64,000 bases of DNA from Hemerocallis citrina (GCA_017893485.1 CM030364.1:247610122-247674121); one strand, 5' to 3'; positions 10,906 through 22,777 are shown, counted from the first letter of the stretch. Program-made: numbers and translations. Notes: a model not told the origin generated them from the sequence alone.

Positions 10906-12786
10906 TGATTTGTAAGTTGCCAAACAAAAATTAAACCTAGACTCTACTTTTGATTCTCTCATTGATTATTCGAAATCAACCGGAATCCAAATTTGTGGTA
11001 AGTTTCGAAAATCCCTAAATTTTTTTTACAATGTTGATTTTGATCTATGAGAGATGTATGCATTGGTAGTATAGTACAAGTTGTAACGCCCCGAATCCCA
11101 AATACAACTGAATTCGAGAGTTCTACAGGATCTTTCCACTTCATTTAGTACAATTTTACAAGGAAATTTGAACTTTTCACTTTACATCAGAGTTACAAGT
11201 AAAACATTACAATTTACACTGCACAGCGGAAGTAAAAATTACAACATTTAAATAAATGTACAACAACATTGAATAATCTTTAAGCATCTGTTCCTCTTTA
11301 ACCTTTATCATGTCACTTACCTGCATATAAAACTGTGGGTACGTCAGTTTATTCAACCGACGAACATTGTACACGGCCATCCTCTCTATGCCGGAAATAG
11401 TATAACTCATTTTCCATATTTAACAAATACAAACTTGTCACATATCAAACTAAAGGGACTACCCTATTGATGTCGTATTGTGATTGTGCACTTAGTCCTT
11501 AATGTAGTTATTTATATTATATGACACTAATGCGCACTTGTTCGGATTCTATGCATCCCATACTACATAGGTCCGAGGGCAAGCCTCTTAATCGTTCTTC
11601 ATCTTTGTAGGGTTCAATCCCTCGCCATGACTTAATCTACTACTGTAAATACGGTGAGTATCCTAGATGATCTATGAGTACAAGTACGTGTACAGAAAAC
11701 CTGGATGGGAATTCCACGCCATGTCTTGACTCATCAAGCATGCATTCTGTGGCAATTCAGCCTCCTTCATGGCACACGATCCTCTTGCAGTCACCAAACA
11801 TCCCACAAGCGTGGCTAAAGTCCGATCATTACTGAGTTGTGCCCACGCCATATCTTGACTCGTCAAGCATGCATTCTGTGGCTCACACACCCGCACCGTA
11901 AACTCTACCTCTCATACTTGTGTTTTCTCTCACTTTCATCACGTCTCCACTATGCACTAACCCTTAGTTTTTAGAATCATGAATAAAATCAAAGTTCTAG
12001 AGTTAGCCTCTCCACTAAACCGGACTTATTCATTCATTCAAACATGACCAACCTTGGTCTTTCATTTCAAATTTCATTTCATTTCTTTCCAATTGCCGGG
12101 GGAGACTTAGCTACTCTTTTGTTTCAATTTCAATTCATAATTTCCAAAATTGAGTATTTCCAACTCATAAGTTCATTTTCATAATCATAATAGATTTTCT
12201 TTTTCAATAGCATGATCTCTAAATTGTTCAATAGTCCATAATCGTACATGGAATTATATACTTCATCAATTATCAATTTCATATCGAAATCACTTCACTA
12301 AATGAATATTCGCACTTCATAGTTTCCACACTATTCTCAAGTGAGAATAAGTTACATCACATCACATAATATAATTTCTTTCTTTGCTATATTAATTTTC
12401 TAATTCTTCATTTCAAGTTCTTTTTGTAAGATATAATTTTCACAAAAGTATAGATGTAGAACTATAGTTCTATTTACACACTTATTCTCAAATCATATTT
12501 TATCTCATTTTAATAATTTCCAAATTATTTTTCATAAGTCCCATATATTTTTAGAAGAATAATCATATTTTTTCCATAATTTTTTGATCACCAAAACACT
12601 CAAAAAAATATGTTTTTCAAACTTGCAGAAGCCAAGATTCTAACCCAGAACCACAGGGAAACCAACCGAAGGCACAACCACTAGGCCGAACACTATTTAC
12701 GTTAAGGAAGGCGCTGAGAGCATTAAATGTTCTCGACCGCTGTTCTTATATTTTTTTTTAAATGAAATAAAAGTATGGTAACCAGG

Positions 12787-12857
12787 GGATTCGAACCAGT
12801 AACCTCAGACCCGAAAACCCACTGTAGCAATTAAAGCCATCCTGACCACTTGAGCTA
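12787..12857 (-). other. tRNA-like sequence (SINE head or tRNA relic) inside unit F
   Basis: On the minus strand TAGCTCAAGTGGTCAGG resembles an RNA polymerase III box A. About 45 bases further, GGTTCGAATCC matches box B exactly. The acceptor-stem ends do not pair convincingly and there is no clean anticodon arm, so I do not call a functional tRNA. A second, weaker box A/box B pair lies at about 12632-12693. Confidence 0.4.
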
Positions 12858-13804
12858 CACACACAGGTTGTCAATAGTGCAACTCAAAATTTATTTAAAT
12901 CAATTCTCTCTGTTATTAAAACGTTTCGATGTCCAACTAGTCCTCATTTCACTTTGCCTTTATAAATTTTACTGTAAATTTCCAGATTGGCTATTCTCAA
13001 CATGAATTATACTCCAGTATAATAAAAAATAATTTTTTTCAATAATTAAAACATATTTTTCATACAATTAATTCGAATTGTAAACTAATGCTACCATATT
13101 TCTTCTTTTTTTTTTCCCGACATTTCTCAACAATTAACACCACTAATCTCTTTATTGGCAAACTTCACATTAATTCTCTATTTTTAATCTCTTACCAAAC
13201 ATACAAATCTATATTTTAATTCATTCATTTCAATATAACACAAAGATTCATTTAAACACACAAAGTAGCATTGTCAATCTACTAACTTTTTGTATATAAT
13301 TCGTGAAGTAGATAATGAAACTTTCTTCAACAATCCATGGCCATAATTAATTCACACAAAATTTAGACTTTTACTAATCAAATCACATACAATTGCACAC
13401 CCACATTCCAATCAATTTATAGATCAATTTTCCAATTAAATGTGTACTCTTATTAATCTTTTTCATACATCATTTTTTCATTCCAATCTAGCATGTATTC
13501 CTATTTAGAAATATAAAAAATTTACTCACCTTATTGAAGAAAAATACAATTAGCAACCTCCTAGACGAATGTCCTTGCAAACGAACGCTCCTCCTCCTAG
13601 AAGCGCGCGCACAAGCCAAACCCGAGCACACCAAAAGCCAAACCCGAGCACTCCTATGCCGGCCTTCCTCTTCTTGTTGCAAGCACAATCTCCCACACAA
13701 ACTCAATCTTTTAACTCACTTGAATACTACTAAATAATTGTATTTTAACTATAGGTTTGGAAGAATTAATTTGCACATGAATACTAGCCAAAGGGGGGGG
13801 GGGG

Positions 13805-13812
13805 TATTTATA
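13805..13812 (-). promoter_or_regulatory. TATA box of unit F
   Basis: The minus strand reads TATAAATA, preceded on the plus side by a poly-G run at 13796-13804. Its position about 540 bp inside the LTR-type end parallels the TATA boxes of units C and D. Confidence 0.5.
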
Positions 13813-14766
13813 CTAAAAAAATAAGAGAATGGATGGCTAAGATTGAAGTAGGAGTTAGGAACAAATGGTTTAGATTTAAGGAGGAGTTACACTAACTACC
13901 CATAATCAAGTAACCACCTCCACCATGACTCCACTCAAATTTTGATTTTTCCCTCCAAAGATCCAATCCGGCCATGCAAGTGTGCTTGTGCACGTGTACG
14001 TGCAATGCACGTGCATGCAACTTGGTCTCCAAAAAATTTGTACATTATATTTTATATAAAAATAAACTTTAAATTGTATTCTACATTACAAGTTGTATTT
14101 AAAAATAAATTAGCTCATGGGCTTTAGTTTTGGGCCAAAATAATAATTATAAAAAAATAATAAATTAAATTAAATTTGGGCTTTAGGAAGAAAGGCTTTT
14201 TGTCTAATTGAAAGAAGGCTTTAAAAAATAATTAAAAGCACATATTTAAATATCTATACTCATCATGATGAAAATAATTACAAAAAATATTGCACGTGCA
14301 CACTACGTGCAAAATAAAATAATTTTTCATTAAATGAAAAATCGGGGCATTACACAAGTGATGTAGATTTGTGTTATCTAAGTAGTAATTGTGGAAAAGT
14401 ACTTATGGATTGTTGGTGATCTAGGGTATGTGAAATGTTGAGTTGTTGATCTAGGGTTTGTGAAATTATTGTTGATTAGCAAGAGCTATATTGGTAGTAT
14501 AGTAAAATTGATGTAGAATAGATCCACGTAACTAATACATATGTGAAGTGATTTTTATAGGAGATTGAGATGTGGATTACCTATATTGCCATCTACGCGA
14601 AGTTAGATTTATCTATTTGTATTGTGTGGAGATGTTGTGGTGGTGAATGTTTGTTAATGTTTAGTAATGTTTAGTAAAATTTTACTACAAATTTTAGTAT
14701 CTCTAGTCTTGTAATAATGTCTATCAATATTGTAGTTGACACATTATATTTAATGTTGACAGGCAA

Positions 14767-16804
14767 ATGGATCATACACAACCATCTTCTTCACATGATG
14801 TGGGTGCTTCATCTAGTACTTCACATGGACCACGGAGACATCCGGGTCCAATAGATCCTATCGTGCTTTATCTGCAAGAAGATCATAGGTCGCAGGCAGT
14901 TTGGAAAGGAGATGTCGAAAAAATGAGTTTCCGAATGCACACCATCATGGTGACGCACCCTCGTATTCAAAATTATTTGGTAAGCAGCATATTTTACGAA
15001 ATGTCGAAGTTGGCGAAAGTCAAATGTAACCACGCACTACTTACCGCTCTTGTGGAGCGATGGAAGTCGGAGACACACGTTTCACTTACCGGTTGGGGAG
15101 ATTAAGGTCACCCTACAAGATGTAGCCGTCATTGTGGGTCTTCCAATCGATGGGGTGGCCGTCACCGGCAACTTGATGTTCAATAAAGTGGCATTGATAC
15201 GAGATTATCTTGGGAACGAGGTGGAGGAAGATGATAAGGGTGTATTCGTTGGGGAATCAGTTAGACCTTCTTGGCTGTATACGGAGTTCAATAATCAAGT
15301 GCCAGACGTACCGACGGACATCCAACACCAGCGTTATACGCAGGCTTATTCTATTCCCAAATTCTTCTGGTGATGTAGTTCACTTGATGTACCTTCCGTT
15401 GATCGCCGACCTACAAACAACCGGTCGCTATAGTTAGGGAAGTGCGGCCCTGGCCTCCCTCTACCGTGCCCTGTGCAATTGTTCGATGGGATCGATCCAA
15501 ATGACCAGGCCAATGTCGATATTGCAAATATGGTGTTGGGAACGAATACACCTCGGCCGACCCCGGGTAACAGTACTTTCAGAAAGTTGGAGAGTGCAAC
15601 AGGAAAATTCCGTGTTGAGAGCTCCTCTTGGTGCCTACTGGACGGGTAAGCTCACGTGGAGGGATAACCCACGTGGTGTCCTCACATATTACAGGGACGA
15701 ATTCAATCAGTTGAGGGAAGAGTATGTCCACTGGACACCGTACACAGAGGATAGGCTACAACGTCTACCCCCCATTTGCACCGCCAATAATCAACTATGG
15801 TTGACATTAGCTCCACTTGTAAATTTCTCAATTGTGGAGTTCTATTACCCCGGTCGCGTCCTCCGCCAATTCAATGCATAGCAGCCCGTCCCCCTAAACT
15901 CAATGTATAACCGTAGACTTCACAACATTACGGGCCAAGGTCGTTTACCGAATATGGATTGGGCCGATCACCACCATGCTCATGTAGCATGTTGGAATGA
16001 AAGGAAGTACGACTTGGTTGTAGAAGGGATTGTGCCGTACGATGGATCAATGCAAACCGGGTACATGGCATGGTACCGTCGTATCACACGGTTGTATGTA
16101 GCGCCAAGAACAGATCTCCCCACGGGTATCCAACAACCGATACCCGCGCACCAAGTGGAACCACCACCCGCACATTCTACATCGCAACCCATGTATCAAC
16201 CGAAAGCTTCCTCTTATCGTTTAATGGTAAAGTAATTTTAGTGTTAATTAATTTTATTCACATTATTTTGCTTATGCTTGTTTAATGGTAAAGTTTGGTT
16301 TACTACTAATAATTTCTATTCCTAATATAGATTGACAACAAATGGGACATTGCGAGGAAATGTGCTCATGTCTTGAAGAGGAACGCTTCGAAGGCATGCA
16401 AGGAATTGGCAAGAGAACTCCTACTTCCATGTCGTACTTCTCTTTAAGAAGTTAGAGACGGTTCGCGCTTCGATGACCTTCTACGCTCAACCGAAATACC
16501 AACTCAACAGGCCCGACCAAGCGTAAGCCGAGCACCACCTCCACCTCAACAAACAGTTGAAGTAGAACACCCCGCCGCACCTGGAAGTCAACCACAAACT
16601 CCTTCACATCATCCGAGAAGGGGTAAGAGTGTTCGCTTCCCTCCTACACAAAGTGAATTGGCAATTCCCGAGATTGAAGTAAGTGGAGGTGATGAAGAAG
16701 GAGATGTTGGTCCAAGTGCACCTGCAACTCAAGAGACCTGGGAGTGTAGGAGGAAAGTCCCGGTTCGAAAGAGGAGACCACCCCAACAATATACGCCTAG
16801 TTAG
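14767..16804 (+). pseudogene. Plant mobile domain (PMD/MAIN-like) gene of the MULE, frameshifted
   Basis: The start codon at 14767 directly follows a splice acceptor. The first segment runs to about 15080, through LLTALVERWKSETH. The frame then shifts by what looks like a 2-base loss, and FHLPVGEIKVTLQDVAVIVG and LPIDGVAVTG continue in another frame. Those words are the signature of the PMD, found both in host MAIN/MAIL proteins and in plant TEs. Later segments (15486-15881 and 15903-16235) contain LTWRDNPRGVLTYYRDEF and YMAWYRRITRLYV, again in shifted frames. A last exon-like part from about 16331 ends PPQQYTP before a stop near 16804. At least three frame breaks make it non-functional as read. 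Its job in the element is unknown; it occupies the place of mudrB in maize MuDR. Confidence 0.75.
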
Positions 16805-17214
16805 TTTTTTCAATTATTGAACTTTATGCGTAGGTTTTTGTACTTTTGTTGAGGTGTTCATGTAACTCTGGGAAAATGTTTATGAGTAATAGTTAGCTGT
16901 TTTTGTAAGTGTATATTTTTGAATAAATTGAACTAATATGATACTTGTCGAAGTGAATTAAATTGAATGAATTTGATTAACTTGATTTTCATGTGGTGAA
17001 GTGAATTAAAGTAAATTTTTGTGCAATTAAAGTATATGGAAAATCTTGATTGATGAGTTGATGAATTCATGAGTTGGAAAAATTTGAAGCGAAGTGATGA
17101 GTTCATGTATTGAAATGAGGCGAAAATTCTCGCAAAATGTGGTCTGTGCATGTATCGAAGTGGATTAAAAGACATGTGCATGTATGTGCATGTTTTGTTT
17201 GAAAAACATGAATA
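16805..17214. other. AT-rich spacer after the PMD gene
   Basis: This is probably the 3' UTR and intergenic spacer of the MULE. It contains repeated gaagtgaattaa- and atgagttgatgaattcatg-like words, and no gene is seen. Confidence 0.4.
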
Positions 17215-17575
17215 AAATATGCCGTTATTGCAAATAACGGCATATGAATTCTGTAACGCTTTTGCGGATAACGACATCAGTTAAGAGGCAAAATTAGAAA
17301 AGTTGGTATAGCTGCCAAACTTTCTGTCTTCACAGTCGTTCTTCAAGATAACGACATCTTCTAACCATGCCATTCTTCAAGATAACAACATCTTCTAACC
17401 ATGCCGCTCTCCAAGATAACGACATCTTCTAATCATGCCGTTCTCCAAGATAACGGCATCTCTTATGTGTCAAAAATCAGAATTTTGAGACTTCTGCCAT
17501 TCTTTTTGTCTTCACAGTCGTTCTTCTGAATAACGACATCTTCTTAATATGCCGTTATTCGCAAGAACAGTATCT
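17215..17575. repeat. Cluster of AACGGC/GCCGTT short palindromes between the two MULE genes
   Basis: About eight imperfect palindromes of 24-28 bp occur here, such as gccgttattgcaaataacgg. Variants are spaced every 35-50 bp, several followed by catcttctaa. Related palindromes occur in both TIRs (10555-10770 and 20765-20990). Confidence 0.7.
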
Positions 17576-17784
17576 GTTATTTGAATAGTTGTGCATATTT
17601 TTTGTGCATGTTATGTGGAGATAAATTCCTAAAATCAAATTTACCCATATCCAACAACCATTCATTCCACAAATACCCATAAGTTACTAAAATCAAATTA
17701 CTCTACATAAAACTTCAGCTCTTTAATTCATACAAACTTAACGATAGATTATACATTACTAAAGTACAATAACCGGAAACAAGT

Positions 17785-20486
17785 TCAAGTGCGGGTAGAC
17801 TGTGAAATCCCCATGCTTTGTACATTCTTACAACTCCATCTATTGTGTCCACTCATTCCGCATTTCAAACAAACTTTTCCACTGCTCCCACCTTCTCGAG
17901 CATCCATGTCATTGCGGATGCGAGTACTCCTTGGTCGCCCTTTTACCCGACGAAGACTTGAATCGGCTATGAGCACCGGTGCGCTTTGGGTTAGCCAATA
18001 AGATTCGTTTGGTATAGGATAGAAAGTTGGTGTCTACGTTTTTGCTAACGAATCAGTAGAGTAGAAAGCATCAATGTATGGTTGATAATCAAGTGCACGA
18101 GAAGCACATGCCGCTAATACATGAGAGCATGAAATGTGATATAGTTGAAATTTGCCACAAGTACAAGTTCGGCCCTCGAGGTCTACCGTATGCTAATGTC
18201 CACCCTTTTGATATCCACTATCCATTCTAATGCCCGTCTTCACCCCAAAAATACCTGACCGATTATTAAACATTAATGCCTCATGTAAATTAGATTTTTC
18301 ACGGCATACATCAATAAGATCATGAATCCGTGGTGCCCATAATTTTCCTTCACTGATAAGTGTCTGCGCGGTTTCATGGCGATCAGTGAAGTACATGTTT
18401 AGACGGAAAAATATTTGCTCTACAATTGCGGTGACAGGCAAGCTACGAACACCTTTTAGAACCGAGTTGAAAACTTCTGACAAATTTGTTGTCATTATAC
18501 CATATCTACGCCCACCATCGGCAGTAAGTGCCCACTTCTCAATCGCTTTCTCCTTCAACCAATTAGCCCCATCAGCATTGCTCGCTTCAAGTTGTACCAT
18601 CTTTTCCCCAAACTTCTTCCAATGATTTTGACACGCGATTACCTTCAACTTACTCTTCAAAATTTTGCAATCAAATTTTTTATGGAAATTGCTAACAAAA
18701 TGCCGCATACAGAACCGATGATATGCAAATGGTTCCCTCCACGTACTGAACTCATTTTGCATTGCTGATAAAATACCGGCATGCCAATCAGAAATGATAG
18801 ACAGACCTGCACGATCTGTGACGAAGCACCGAATACAGTTCATGAACCATGTCCACGTTTCTATGCTTTCACCGTCAACTAGTGCAAATGCAAACGGAAA
18901 CAACCTACTGTTTGCGTCTGGTGAAACAGCAATCAACAAACAGCATTTATATTTTCCATACAAATGAATGCTGTCTACACTTATAACTGGTCTACATGCC
19001 TTAAATCCTTCGATGGAAGGACCGAATGCCCAAAAAACACCCTTAAAGGTTTCTATGTCCGGACCGAATGCAATCTTTGCCCAATGTACAGCCGTACCTA
19101 GATTTGAAGCTTGAATTGTATTGAGTAGATATGGTAATTTAGTATATGCTTTTTCAAAAGAACCATATAGTCGCTCAATTGCTTTATATTTAGCCTTCCA
19201 AGCTTTCCAGTATGATATTGTGTAATGGAACCTACCCTTCATTATTCCAATTATGGCTCTTGGTGTTATTGTGAGTTGTTCCTTCACAACATCCAATATG
19301 ATCGTCGATACGACCGTGGAATCAATTTTGCTGTGATCCTGAGTCAATGTAGGATTCACACATGTGTGTCCACCTTCAAGCTTCTTTACCACGAAATAAT
19401 TACGGCCTTTGGGAACAATTGCACGCAACCGCCATGGACAACCAACTACATTTTGAAGTGACGGATTTTCTTCAATCTCCTCGGCTGAATGGTTAATGGG
19501 TGCGTATTTACATTTCACATAGTATAGACCACAATCTAATTTTACCGTCACGAATTCTCTGTGGTTCTTCACGGCGTACATCTTCACTTGATGTTGTAGA
19601 GCATCTTTGGTTGGAAATCTTTGACCTATGAAGAGTTCATCCAAGTTAGAAGAACCAACGGAAGACTATCCATGTTCATGTATGGTGGCATGAGACATCC
19701 ATTCATTGGATTGAGATCCATGCATCGCTGCACTTGTATCCTGACTTGGTAACACGCGAGCATTGTTAACCGGCACATCAACATTGACATCAACAACTGG
19801 AGCTTCAACGGTAACCTCCTCCTCATCATCTTCGAGACCGCGTTTCTCATCTTCCTCCTCTTCGACCAAATCGTTGTTTACAACGGTGTTGTCAAAGTCT
19901 TCCATTGCCATGCCAGCTAGCAAAATATTTTGTGACAATAACGGTGGATGTACCTTCTCGTATTCGGAGGAAACAGGTTCCGTTGGAGTTGTGCTAGTAT
20001 CTTCGTCTGTATTTGAAATTCTAGCATGTGACTCTGCAGATGGTTTCAAAGTCCGTGTGGGCTTGGACTTTCAATAACAACTCGTATAGTATTTGGAAGC
20101 CTCGTTTGATTGATATATAACTCAACTGCGTTCCAACTATAACTTGGATCAAGTGTCCTAAGCATCATAGACCTCAGACAATTGTTATTGTCTACGGGTA
20201 CCAACATGAAATATTGCACATCCCCTTTACCAGCAGCATAACGGGCTCTGATTTTCAGACTCATTTCACTTCTATCCCAATTCGTGACTTCATATATCAT
20301 ATCTATTAATTCTGCGTACATAAAGTTGCGGGGAGCCCAAATAATTACCGGTTCAACATCACTATAAGAATATCCAATCTTGGAATCCTTAATTACTTCA
20401 CCCCCAAAATATAACCAAATAGGGATATCAAATTTCATACCTATGCATAAAATTTCAAACATAACATGGGAATACATATCAAACAT
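17785..20486 (-). pseudogene. MULE transposase with three in-frame TAG codons and an upstream frameshift
   Basis: Read on the minus strand. A 147-residue N-terminal part (20486-20046) is joined by a frameshift to an acidic linker (20049-19666). The transposase core (19644-18193) begins after a TAG. The core has a WRKY-GCM1/FLYWCH-like zinc region (VKCKYAP...GCPWRLRA...GGHTC, residues 43-95). The MULE DDE domain follows, with SVDSIHLYGKY (D224) and IISDWHAGI (D286), and later TTNLSEVFNSVL (E410). After a second TAG (18193) the same frame continues with a SWIM zinc finger (CTCGKFQLYHISCSH). After a third TAG near 18028 it ends in a zinc knuckle (CLKCGMSGHNRWSC). The family normally has all of these domains in one protein. 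The common motifs are DGTHLYG and ISDRHxGI, so S225 and W287 are substitutions. It is non-functional unless TAG is suppressed, which I do not expect. Confidence 0.85.
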
Positions 20487-20591
20487 ACGGTTAAGATAAT
20501 AATACCTTCAAATTAAACCATACCGCTACTAGCTTGAAAAATCGTTGTGGATGAAGAATGAAATGAGAGTGGGAGTAAGAAGGTAGGATGT

Positions 20592-21561
20592 ATGAAATTT
20601 TAGAGCACTCCAATGGTTGGAATTTTTTGATTTAGGGATTTAGGGTTTGTGGGTTGCAAGAGTGAAGAGAGAGAGAGAGAGAAAAAAAACGAATGACAAG
20701 AGGTAGGAGAAAGGATTGGGGGTTATTGATTATAGGTAACTGTGCAAAACGAAAATAACTGATGCCGTTATTCAAAATAATGACATCAGTATAATCGTTG
20801 CCATTCTCTGAGAGAACGGCATTGGTTATTTTAGTTTTGCAATTCTCTCTCAGCTCACAATTGAGATTGTTAGATCGTTAGACAAAAAGTAACTGATGCT
20901 GTTATTCCAAATAACGGCATGAAACTTTTTTTCCAAACAGATGCTGTTATTGGGAAGAACGGCATCGAAATAATTTATGCCGTTTTCCCCAATAACGTTT
21001 GTTGCTGACGTGTCCTAAACAAGGGCATATCGCTAATTGTTTTCGGAAGTGGGGCAAGGCGCCAAATATTTTCAAAAAGTGGGGCAGTACGGCAAAATTT
21101 TCTGAAAAATTTGGAGGAAACATGGGCTTGGATGGGCTAGGATTAAATTAAATTTTCGAATCCAAATAAATGGAAGGAAGGAACATGCTGTTTCGTCCGA
21201 CCATTTTTTTCTTCCTTTTCTTATTGGACGGTACAACATGTCTGTCCGATGTTTTTTTTAAAATTAATTTTTTATTTTTATTTTTATTTAAGGACGGAAC
21301 ATGTCCGATCGTTAAAACAATAAAAAAATTAAAAAATTATTGGATGAATCATTTTGTTTTGTCCGACGCGTTTAAAAAATTAAAAAAAATAGAGACGGAA
21401 CATGTAATATTACGCAATTACCAAATTCGTTTCTCAAATTTGGCATGCTATTGTTCATCGTTTACTAAAATTTGGCAAAATAGCATACAATTGCAGCTCT
21501 CATTTGCTTTTTTTTTTTTTTTTACCATTTGCCAAAATAACAACGATTAGAGATGCTCTTA
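20592..21561 (-). repeat. MULE right terminal inverted repeat
   Basis: It is the inverted partner of 10188-10905, slightly longer because of extra gacggaacatg-type repeats at 21170-21400. The inner part contains a GA-rich stretch (20655-20690) upstream of the transposase and a CTATAATCAATAA-like promoter word on the minus strand near 20740. Confidence 0.75.
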
Positions 21562-22098
21562 GTACCTTGTGACTTTTGGATTTGGTTGTATGATACTTTG
21601 TGTTTGTCTGCAGTTAGAGAATCGAACATAAGATGCTCATGTGCTTTCTATATGATATAGTTATATACATTTTAGAGACCAGTGAATGTAGGAGAAACTA
21701 TTCATTTACGGCAATACCAAACAAAGCCTAAAACTGCACATGCTAAACTCTATGGAGCGGGAGGTACGTAGTTTCATTTCAAGAAGCTGTTGCTGATAAT
21801 AACATTCGACAGGGAAACAAATATTTAATCATTTTGTAAGCGTTCCTCTGATGAGTGATGAGTTCAGGGTAGAATGAAATAAGTGTACTTCTGTAGAGTA
21901 GTAATAATTCTACTTTTGAGGGCTTCGTCTAATCTATTCAATTTAACATTTAATAAATTAACATATTGGTACTTTTTTGTTGGCAAACTGGTTACACTTC
22001 TCTCAAACCAAATACGAACAAGTCCATCACAACTGACTGCACATTTTGGGTTATGTTTTGAAACAAAGTATAGTTAGAATAAATGTCTCCTCACTTTA
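21562..22098. other. Spacer between the MULE and element A
   Basis: No gene or repeat was recognised. The last five bases (22094-22098, cttta) are the left target duplication of element A. Confidence 0.5.
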
Positions 22099-22706
22099 TG
22101 ATATGGCTAAAAATAGAATTAAATCGGGACCATTCAAATCGGACACGAATCTTAAAGCTCTAAGGGGTAAAGCAGTGATTTCACATACAAATGGATCCGA
22201 ATGGAAAACTGGGTCTTTCTTCAAAGCCCAATAACCCAAAAACGGATCTCTCCTACTGGGTATGGGTAGCAACCCGCTACAAACCAACCCAGATAGATAA
22301 GGAGTGATCCAAATTCGTGGTCACCCCTAAGAGACAGTTTCAACTATCCCTCTTATCACGAAACGAGTCAAACTCTATTCTTATCCATAAACATCCAGAA
22401 GTAGAGATTTATTCTTATCTCGAAATTGGTTCCTAAGGCGACTATAAATACCCCTCTCCCCCACCGTAACAAGGTAATCAATCTTTTTCTACCTAAAGCT
22501 GTTTCATAATCTTTCTGGTTACTGAAAAGAACGTCGGAGGGTTCGTCGCCGAGATTCATCCCGGTGTATCGAACTTTGTATAGGTTCGCGGCAGCACCGA
22601 GAAACTAGTCAACACGCCAGTGAAAATCAACAGATTTGCTTACTTGTTTCCTTCAAGAATCCACAAATTTATCAGTTTGCTCCCACACCAGAAATCAGCA
22701 GCAACA
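22099..22706 (+). mobile_element. Element A 5' LTR (608 bp)
   Basis: It runs from TGATATGG to CAGCAACA and has a TATA box, ctataaata, at 22442-22450. It is related in sequence to the LTRs of element B, which starts TGATATGGCTAAAAATGGGG on its own sense strand. Confidence 0.85.
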
Positions 22707-22709
22707 GAT

Positions 22710-22727
22710 TGGCGCCGTCTGTGGGAA
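22710..22727 (+). other. Primer-binding site of element A
   Basis: TGGCGCCGTCTGTGGGAA begins three bases after the LTR end. The same 18 bases occur at the matching place in element B. The TGG start is complementary to a tRNA 3' CCA end; I do not assign the tRNA. Confidence 0.8.
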
Positions 22728-22777
22728 ACTCGAAAAGCAATCCAGCCCCATTTCACCAGCGAAAGCAACTTCAAGCT

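Larger units (their letters stand above)
11082..14354 (-). mobile_element. Unit F: 3.27-kb solo-LTR-like element, TSD caagt
   Basis: It begins TGTAACGCCCCGA and ends TCGGGGCATTACA, the TG...CA inverted ends of an LTR. It is flanked by perfect 5-bp duplications, caagt at 11077-11081 and at 14355-14359. It holds no coding sequence for retrotransposon proteins. On the minus strand a TATAAATA box (13805-13812) lies about 540 bp from the end, and a donor-like GTGAGTAAA occurs near 13526. The most likely identity is a solo LTR left by recombination between two giant LTRs. A non-autonomous element with very short LTRs is the alternative. Confidence 0.75.
10998..14762 (+). other. Probable 5' UTR intron of the PMD gene, enlarged by unit F
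   Basis: A consensus donor (tttgtg followed by gtaagt, gt at 10998) lies just inside the left TIR. A clear acceptor (ag at 14761-14762) lies four bases before the PMD start codon at 14767. Without unit F and its duplicated caagt the intron would be about 490 bp. Confidence 0.55.
10188..21561. mobile_element. MuDR-like Mutator element with two convergent genes (both broken)
   Basis: The left end TAAGAGCATCTCCAATCG is mirrored at the right end, where the minus strand reads TAAGAGCATCTCTAATCG. The inverted homology continues inward for roughly 0.7-0.95 kb. Inside are a plant-mobile-domain gene on the plus strand and a MULE transposase on the minus strand, converging on a palindrome-rich spacer. 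This two-gene layout with each gene reading inward from a TIR resembles maize MuDR. Without the 3.3-kb unit F the element would be about 8.1 kb. I could not find a clean 9-bp target duplication. Confidence 0.8.

Noticed and set aside
12787..12857. Functional tRNA gene
   Set aside because: Box A and box B are good, but acceptor and anticodon stems do not pair and no anticodon loop is convincing. Kept only as a tRNA-like relic.
21170..21550. 126-codon frame in the right MULE TIR
   Set aside because: AT-rich low-complexity translation (F/L/K/N-rich) of the terminal inverted repeat. No homologue or motif.
10180..21572. A 9-bp target duplication for the MULE
   Set aside because: The 9-mers beside the two TIR ends (cagaaactt-type on the left, gtaccttgt on the right) do not match, even allowing a shift of a few bases.
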